Shown piece after piece: positions 58,824 through 64,000 of a DNA stretch of 64,000 nt (the first letter of the stretch is position 1; the number at the start of each line of letters is the position of its first letter). This DNA comes from Pseudomonadaceae bacterium (lineage in GTDB: Bacteria > Pseudomonadota > Alphaproteobacteria > UBA2136 > UBA6156). Location of the stretch: the NCBI GenBank assembly GCA_024236095.1, contig JACKLD010000014.1, positions 186,001 through 250,000 of the forward strand, given 5' to 3'. A program made the translations under genes and the position numbers. The notes under the pieces are model-generated. The model was not told the origin of the DNA. It did not search any database and worked only from the letters and a program-made list of their open reading frames with translations.

Positions 58824-59167
58824 CCGCCAACCTGTGGCCGCCCTACCATCCGCTGTCCGGCATCGTTGTCGTAAGGGTCCATCGGGCACCACGTATAGCT
58901 GGCCGCATCGCTGATGCCGTCTTCCATTACCACCCGCTTCACCGCATTGCGGTGGAAGCACAACTCCTTGCCCTCTTCCCGTTCCAGATAGGCATAAGTC
59001 GGGTAAATCTCGTCCAGCGCGAACATGTCGCGGAAATCCTGCACCCGGTCGCGGGCCTGCCAGCGTTGCATATCCTTGTAAATCGCGTAATCCAGCTGTT
59101 CCTGCATTGCCTGCGTGCAGCCGCCCAAGGCCGTCACCGCAATCAGCAGAGAGAACACGCGCATCAT
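58820..59167 (-). CDS. Small lipoprotein, unknown function
   Basis: A 115-residue protein with a lipoprotein signal (SLLIAVTALGGC, acylated Cys17) and a charged domain containing EIYPTYAYLEREEGKELCF. Two cysteines after the lipid one may form a disulfide. No family recognised. The stop overlaps the pip stop by 3 bases in convergent arrangement. Confidence 0.6.
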   Translation of the reverse strand: MMRVFSLLIAVTALGGCTQAMQEQLDYAIYKDMQRWQARDRVQDFRDMFALDEIYPTYAYLEREEGKELCFHRNAVKRVVMEDGISDAASYTWCPMDPYDNDAGQRMVGRPQVGG

Positions 59168-59243
59168 GCCACCAGCTTGTGAAGGATATGCCTAAAAGGC
59201 AAGCATGTGTATGCTGCACGGCCATCCCTGCGTGGCCGGTAGG

Positions 59244-59717
59244 TTACATGCCGCCGAACTTGAACTCCGCCAGACTTGCGTAAACCTTGCCGATTTCCTG
59301 TTCCCACACTTTCACCGTCACCGAGTGGCGGAACCAGTCATTGCCATAATTCAGCAACGGCACAATGCATGGGGCAAACCCTGCGCTGAACAGGCTGACC
59401 CCCGCCGCCAGCACGTTGGCATCGGTATGCCCGCCCACCACTAGCACTTCGTCCGGGTTTTGGCCGCGCAACCACTGCAAGAGCTCCATCGGCAAGGTAA
59501 AGCCTACCTTGTCGAACACCGTGCTGGTGGTTACCAGCACACCGTTGTCCATCGGCACGGGTTTGCCCATCTTGGCCAGCGGAACTTGCGCTTCGTCATG
59601 CCGCAGCAGGGTGGCCGCCGTGGGCATGGTTTGGGTCAACTGGTTAACCTGCGCTACCACCCCCGGCGACGGGCGGAAAAAATTCTGCATATCCACCGCC
59701 ACCATGCACCGATTCAT
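59244..59717 (-). CDS. Isochorismatase-like protein lacking the catalytic cysteine
   Basis: A 157-residue protein with the cysteine hydrolase fold: VAVDMQN with Asp9, the Lys70 loop (VFDKVGF), and VLVVGGHTDANVLAAG where the family has TDxCV. The nucleophile position is Asn101. Similar proteins hydrolyse nicotinamide, isochorismate or ureidoacrylate through that Cys, so this one is probably not a normal hydrolase. It could be a binding protein or use another chemistry. No partner gene points to a substrate. Confidence 0.7.
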   Translation of the reverse strand: MNRCMVAVDMQNFFRPSPGVVAQVNQLTQTMPTAATLLRHDEAQVPLAKMGKPVPMDNGVLVTTSTVFDKVGFTLPMELLQWLRGQNPDEVLVVGGHTDANVLAAGVSLFSAGFAPCIVPLLNYGNDWFRHSVTVKVWEQEIGKVYASLAEFKFGGM

Positions 59718-59818
59718 GCCAAAGCCCCGTTATTCTGCGTTGTTATTGGCTCCCATCTTGCCAATTTCAAACATGCTGACAAGTATCCTGCAGGCAAAAA
59801 CGTCACCTGTGTCGGCAA

Positions 59819-60973
59819 TTATGCCGCAGCCATATCCCATAGCCGCTGGTATGCTTCCCACTCGGCCTCGCACGTGTGGCGACTGGTAAACTGGGCCAAC
59901 ACCCGCATCCGCCCGGCCTTGCCCATCGCGGCCCATTGGCGACGCTCCCGGAAAGCCTTGCGCAAGGCCTCCGCCAATGTTTCCACATCGTCCGGTGTCA
60001 CCAACCATCCGGTCACGCCATCCGCCACGGTCTCCAAGCTGCCGCCGTGGGCACTGGCAATGACCGGGGTCTCCATCGCCATGGCTTCAATTGCCACGCG
60101 GCCGAAGGCTTCCGGCTTGGTGGAGCATGAAAGCGCCACATCGGCCGCCGCGTTCAAGGCCGCGATATCCTGCCGCGGCCCCAAAAAGCGCACCCGCTCC
60201 CGAATCCCCAAGTCATCGGCCAACACCTTCAGCTCGTCCAGATACGCCGCATTCTTGCAATCGCCCGCCAGTGCCACCGCCCACGGCATATCGGCCACTC
60301 GGGCCAAGGCTTGCAGCAACACGGCGTGCCCCTTCCAGCGGGTCAGCCGCCCGACCATCAGCAACAAAGGTGTCGCGGCATCGCCCGCCAAGGCATCGTG
60401 CAGCGCGCGCACTTCGGCAGGTGGGTGCGCCGCCGGGTCAAACACCGTCATATCCACGCCACGCGGTGCCACGTCAATTCGTGCCGGATTTTCATGGTAC
60501 GTTTCAACAAGATGATGCTTAATAAAGGCCGAATTGGCAATCACTCTCTTGCCGCGCAACATCACGCGATTGTAGCCGCGTTTCCACACATTGCCAGAAC
60601 CATACGTGCCATGAAAGGTCGTGATGAATTCAACACGGGTGAAAAACGACATCTTGCAGGCAAGCCATCCGCTCCAGGCCGGAGCGCGGCTGCGAGCATG
60701 GACAATATGGATACGATATCGCCAAATCAACCACCAAACCACCACCATGTTCCACAGTAGCCACCATGGCGCCTTGCGGTGCAGCGGCAGGGGTATGTGC
60801 CGTACCCCGTGTCGCTCCAAGACCTCTGTCCAGCGTCCTCCAGACGAGGCCACCAACGGAGTCCCGCCCCGTTCCTCTATATAAAGGGCCATATCGACAG
60901 CGCCCTGTTCGGTCCCCCCCTCTTTCAGGGCCGGGATAAGCTGAAGTACGCGAATGGGCCGGGGGAATTTCAT
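59819..60973 (-). CDS. GT4-family glycosyltransferase
   Basis: A 384-residue GT-B enzyme: LQLIPALKEGGTEQGAVDMA at the N-terminus (GGTEQ loop that binds acceptor) and a C-terminal nucleotide-sugar domain with VGRLTRWKGH and the E-x7-E-type KPEAFGRVAIEAMAMETPVIAS. It probably adds a sugar to lipopolysaccharide, capsule or a lipid. ATG 60973 gives the conventional start; ATG 60994 would add 7 residues. It is alone on the strand. Confidence 0.85.
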   Translation of the reverse strand: MKFPRPIRVLQLIPALKEGGTEQGAVDMALYIEERGGTPLVASSGGRWTEVLERHGVRHIPLPLHRKAPWWLLWNMVVVWWLIWRYRIHIVHARSRAPAWSGWLACKMSFFTRVEFITTFHGTYGSGNVWKRGYNRVMLRGKRVIANSAFIKHHLVETYHENPARIDVAPRGVDMTVFDPAAHPPAEVRALHDALAGDAATPLLLMVGRLTRWKGHAVLLQALARVADMPWAVALAGDCKNAAYLDELKVLADDLGIRERVRFLGPRQDIAALNAAADVALSCSTKPEAFGRVAIEAMAMETPVIASAHGGSLETVADGVTGWLVTPDDVETLAEALRKAFRERRQWAAMGKAGRMRVLAQFTSRHTCEAEWEAYQRLWDMAAA

Positions 60974-61466
60974 GCCCCACTCTAAAAGCATCAATGCCCC
61001 GCTGAAAGTTGCAGTTGAGCAATATGATAAGTATATGCTTACTATTATTTGACCAAAGGATAATCATCCGTTGTATGAACAAGCCAGCTGGTCATGGAAA
61101 GAGCCTCTTTGTGGCCATTTTGGCATAAAAAGCACATGCCCATGCCGTGGGCGGGATGTTGCATCTCTGCAGTGTGCCCTGAGTATGTGCGTGCGGCAGG
61201 TTCCGGCGCGGCCCGTTTTCTGGAACCGTGTCGTATGTGCAGGCAAAGTTTGGTGGGGGCTCGTGAAACATTGTGCGCTGGAGAGGCGTGCGTGATGCGC
61301 CCATGATCTTTGCAGGGGTATACGCTATAAAAATCCCCATACATGGGTTAATTGCAAAAAAGCAACATTGTTATGTATCCCAAACCATCCAATTGGCGTG
61401 CAGGCGGTGCCTAGACAACCCGTATGGGCTGCGGCACACTTGCAGGCAGAAACGGGGTGATACCAT
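60974..61466. other. Intergenic region, lower GC
   Basis: Nothing coding is convincing in these 493 bases; the several short frames have no ribosome binding site and no family pattern. The left part (about 61015-61070) is AT-rich and may hold the promoter of the minus-strand glycosyltransferase: TTGGTC (61056-61051) with TACTTA (61033-61028), 17 bases apart. The rest has no visible RNA or repeat. Confidence 0.4.
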
Positions 61467-62450
61467 ATGCCGCCAACAAAATTCGCCGTGCTGGGCAATC
61501 CTGTGGTGGATGCCCTGATGCACGTCAGCGCCGCCGAACTGGCCAAACTCAACCTGCGTAAAGGCGATACCAACCTGCTGGCTGCCGCCGACATGTTTGC
61601 CCTCAGCGCCCGGCTGGAGGTCGAGACCTTCCGCGCCGGCGGTGCTGGTGCCAACATTGCCTACCATCTCGCCAAGCTTGGCCATCCGGTCTGCTTTCTC
61701 GGCCCGCTGGGAGACGACCCCGCCGGCCGCCACTTTTTTTCCGACATGTTGGCCAGCGGCCTGACCCTTAGCCCCCAGCACAAGGGCCTGCGGACGGTGG
61801 AGTTGTTCGTGATGGTCACGCCCGACGGCGCCCGCACCATGGCGCAACCGCACCCCAACCCACCCAGTAACGAGCAAGACTGGCTTGATGCCAGTCTGTT
61901 GGCCAATGCCGACTGGTTGTTGGTGGAAGGCTACCTCGCCCGCGATTACCCCCAGGCTGCCATGGCCGCCTGTGCCGAGGCCCGTGCCCATGGCGCCAAC
62001 ATTTGCCTGCAATTGCCCGCTCCCGCCGCTTGCGCCGAGGCCGCCGCCAGTTTGGGCGCGCTCATTGAAGGTGGCCTCAACCTGCTTTTGGCCAATGTGC
62101 ATGAGATAGAGGCCCTGCGCCCCCATCTTTCCGCCGCCGCATCGGCTAAACTGGAGGCCACTCCCCGCGTCATCACCGCCAGCGGCGAGGGCGCGACCTT
62201 CTACGATGACCAAGGCAACGGCACCACCGAGCCCTCCCGTACCATCGCCACTCCTGCCGACAACACCGGCGCGGGAGATGCCTTTGCCGCAGGCTTTTTG
62301 GCCGCATATGCCCCCGGTGGAAGCCCCGCCGTCGCCATGCGGCGCGGCCATCATCTTGGCGCGGCGGTCATCCAGCAACTCGGCGCCCGCCTGCCCGACC
62401 CCAAGGCCGTCTGGCTGAATGCCGACGCCGAAACCAACGTGGGTATCTAA
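61467..62450 (+). CDS. PfkB-family carbohydrate/nucleoside kinase
   Basis: A 327-residue sugar kinase-like protein. FRAGGAGANIAYHLAKLG is PfkB signature 1 and NTGAGDAFAAGFLAAY signature 2 with the catalytic Asp (about 268-270). The sequence is most like adenosine kinase-type members, with a family lid and VLVEGYL. It phosphorylates a sugar or nucleoside, substrate unknown. rsmE starts 6 bases downstream; the two form a unit. Confidence 0.85.
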   Translation: MPPTKFAVLGNPVVDALMHVSAAELAKLNLRKGDTNLLAAADMFALSARLEVETFRAGGAGANIAYHLAKLGHPVCFLGPLGDDPAGRHFFSDMLASGLTLSPQHKGLRTVELFVMVTPDGARTMAQPHPNPPSNEQDWLDASLLANADWLLVEGYLARDYPQAAMAACAEARAHGANICLQLPAPAACAEAAASLGALIEGGLNLLLANVHEIEALRPHLSAAASAKLEATPRVITASGEGATFYDDQGNGTTEPSRTIATPADNTGAGDAFAAGFLAAYAPGGSPAVAMRRGHHLGAAVIQQLGARLPDPKAVWLNADAETNVGI

Positions 62451-62456
62451 TACCCC

Positions 62457-63146
62457 ATGACCCACAACTTCCGCCAATTCTACTGCGAAGCCCCTTTGTG
62501 CGAAGGTCAGGCCGTTACTTTGCCTCCCGCGCTGCAACACCGCCTCCATAACGTGTTGCGGCTGAAAGCGGGCGACACCCTCCACCTCTTCGACGGCCAC
62601 AACGGCATCTTTGCCGCCACGCTTGCCGATGCCAAGGCCCGCAGCGCCACGGTGGGCGCCTGCGTCCGCCCGTTTGCGCCGCCGCCCCCACTCACCTTGC
62701 TGATGGGCCTCCCCAAACGTGACGCATGGGAAACCATCCTCCGCCAAGCCACTGAACTCGGCGCCACCGAAATCATCCCGTTGCTGGCCCGCCGCAGCGT
62801 CCCCACCAAACTCAATATGGAACGCGCCCGCGCCCTGCTGGTGGAAGCCGCCGAACAGTGCGAGCGCCACACCGTCCCCACGCTGGCTGAACCCCAACCG
62901 CTCCCCGCAGGCATCCAACAGTGGCACATCGCCAACCCCGCCAGCCAACTGGCTTGGGCCAACGAGAACGGCGGCGCTCCCCTCCACGGCGCTAGCGCCG
63001 TGCTGGTCGGGCCGGAAGGCGGTTTCGACGACAACGAACAGCAATGGCTCTCCGCCCAACCCTACATCCACACCGTCACCCTCGGCCCCACCGTCCTCCG
63101 CGCCGACACCGCCGCCGCCTGCGCCCTGACTCTTGCCCGCCTGTAA
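62457..63146 (+). CDS. rsmE: 16S rRNA m3U1498 methyltransferase RsmE
   Basis: A 229-residue SPOUT enzyme: PUA-like start (HRLHNVLRLKAGDTLHLFDG), then GLPKRDAWETILRQATELGATEIIPL and the SAM-knot motifs VLVGPEGGFDDNE and LGPTVLRADTAAA. It methylates U1498 in the decoding centre. Length and order of motifs are typical. Linked with the preceding kinase gene by a 6-base gap. Confidence 0.92.
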   Translation: MTHNFRQFYCEAPLCEGQAVTLPPALQHRLHNVLRLKAGDTLHLFDGHNGIFAATLADAKARSATVGACVRPFAPPPPLTLLMGLPKRDAWETILRQATELGATEIIPLLARRSVPTKLNMERARALLVEAAEQCERHTVPTLAEPQPLPAGIQQWHIANPASQLAWANENGGAPLHGASAVLVGPEGGFDDNEQQWLSAQPYIHTVTLGPTVLRADTAAACALTLARL

Positions 63147-63209
63147 CAAAACACTGGCCAAACGCCCACAATTTCGCTACATAGCGGGCAGCAACAGAGA
63201 GAATTCCCC

Positions 63210-64000
63210 ATGTCCACCGCAAACGTCCGCAACATCGCCATCATCGCCCACGTCGACCACGGCAAAACCACGCTGGTGGATGCCCTGCTCAAGCAGACCG
63301 GCACACACGAAAGCGAAGGCAACGCCCGCGTGATGGACAGCAATGACCTCGAGCGCGAGCGCGGCATCACCATTTTGGCCAAAACCACCGCCATCGAGTA
63401 CAAAAACCACCGTATCAACGTGGTCGATACCCCCGGACACGCCGACTTTGGCGGCGAGGTCGAGCGTATCCTCGGCATGGTGGATGGCTGCGTGCTGCTG
63501 GTGGACGCCGCCGAAGGCCCCATGCCGCAAACCAAATTCGTGCTGGGAAAGGCCCTGCAACTGGGCCTTAAGCCCATTCTGGTGGTCAACAAAATCGACC
63601 GCTCCGACGCCCGCCCGGATGAAGTGGTGAATGAAACGTTCGACCTGTTTGACAGCCTCGGTGCCACCGACGAACAGATGGACTTCCCCATCCTCTACGC
63701 CGTGGGGCGCGACGGCTGGGTGGCCAAAGACTACAAACACCCCACCACCGATTGCTTCGAGTTGCTCGACTTGGTGCTCACCCACGTTCCCGCCCCCAAA
63801 GGCGACGAAACCAAGCCCTTCTCCATGCTGGTCAGCATCATCGAGCGCAACGAGTTTCTGGGCCGTGTGGTCACCGGCCGCGTGCACAGCGGCACCATCA
63901 AGAAAAACCAGCCCATCAAGGCTATGGACCGCGAGGGGAACGACATCCAGCGCGGCAAGGCGGTGCAACTGTTCAGCTTCCACGGGCTGAAGAAAGTGCC
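63210..64000 (+). CDS. typA: Translational GTPase TypA/BipA, N-terminal part (3' end outside window)
   Basis: The visible 263 residues begin with NIAIIAHVDHGKTTLVDALL (G1), then GNARVMDSNDLERERGITI (G2, with the TypA-style MDSNDLERERGITI), VDTPGHADFGGEVER (G3), NKIDR (G4) and the start of domain 2. TypA, a ribosome-associated GTPase, is about 600 residues. The gene runs past base 64000. AGAGAGAA precedes the ATG. Confidence 0.93.
   Translation, partial: MSTANVRNIAIIAHVDHGKTTLVDALLKQTGTHESEGNARVMDSNDLERERGITILAKTTAIEYKNHRINVVDTPGHADFGGEVERILGMVDGCVLLVDAAEGPMPQTKFVLGKALQLGLKPILVVNKIDRSDARPDEVVNETFDLFDSLGATDEQMDFPILYAVGRDGWVAKDYKHPTTDCFELLDLVLTHVPAPKGDETKPFSMLVSIIERNEFLGRVVTGRVHSGTIKKNQPIKAMDREGNDIQRGKAVQLFSFHGLKKV

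Noticed and set aside
61045..61344. Several overlapping small frames in the low-GC gap
   Set aside because: They have no ribosome binding site, conflict with each other on both strands and give no protein pattern.
1..64000. CRISPR arrays, insertion sequences or prophage genes
   Set aside because: No spaced direct repeats, transposase or phage structural genes were seen; the only tandem repeats are the protein-coding hendecads.

Overview
The window is about 60% GC, Gram-negative, and most likely from an alphaproteobacterium. It encodes outer-membrane lipoproteins, an RND pump, a secretin, MurJ and a LysM protein, and carries short palindromes of the CGTCATTGCGAGC...GCAATC type that are common in alphaproteobacteria. 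No insertion sequence, integrase or CRISPR array was seen. The assignment to Alphaproteobacteria is an inference from gene content; the species is not identifiable.

Bases 1-4251 hold the end of a thioredoxin-like protein, several small membrane or lipoprotein genes without recognisable families, and one unknown minus-strand membrane protein. From 4370 to 39900 every gene is on the plus strand and forms one large envelope-machine island. Its first half (4370-20267) is a type IVb pilus or pseudopilus module of the R64/TCP kind: a protein with two TcpQ-like domains, secretin, pilin, assembly ATPase, GspF-like platform protein, PilO-like, GspM-like and PilP-like proteins, two pseudopilin-like proteins, a prepilin-peptidase fragment with only its N-terminal domain, and two long coiled-coil proteins ending in TcpQ-like domains. 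Its second half (20396-39900) is an F-type (TraA/L/E/K/B/V/C/H) type IV secretion core: two VirB2-like pilins, TraL, TraE, TraK, a lytic transglycosylase, TraH, TraB, TraV and the ATPase TraC. Relaxase, coupling protein, TraG, TraN, TraU and TraW are not in the window.

The most unusual genes sit inside this secretion block: a UvrD-like helicase with degenerate catalytic motifs, a protein that joins sigma-70-like regions 2 and 4 to a ParB-like domain, a NusA-like protein with S1 and KH domains, a 671-residue orphan, and a proline-rich membrane protein with a GspC/PilP-like C-terminus. Together they suggest a hybrid pilus/secretion island that carries its own gene-expression factors.

The right part (40004-64000) looks like ordinary chromosome. 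It has an adaptor/AI-2E permease/RND pump operon, a tightly overlapping nuclease-NUDIX-mutS-murJ operon, tRNA-Arg(CCT) followed by an odd tRNA-like copy, a LysM protein divergent from a peptide-binding protein, thrS-membrane protein-infC (infC starting at ATC), a proline iminopeptidase, a glycosyltransferase, a PfkB-family kinase, rsmE and the start of typA. Several start codons sit where transcription from a nearby -10 box should begin, suggesting that leaderless mRNAs are used here.
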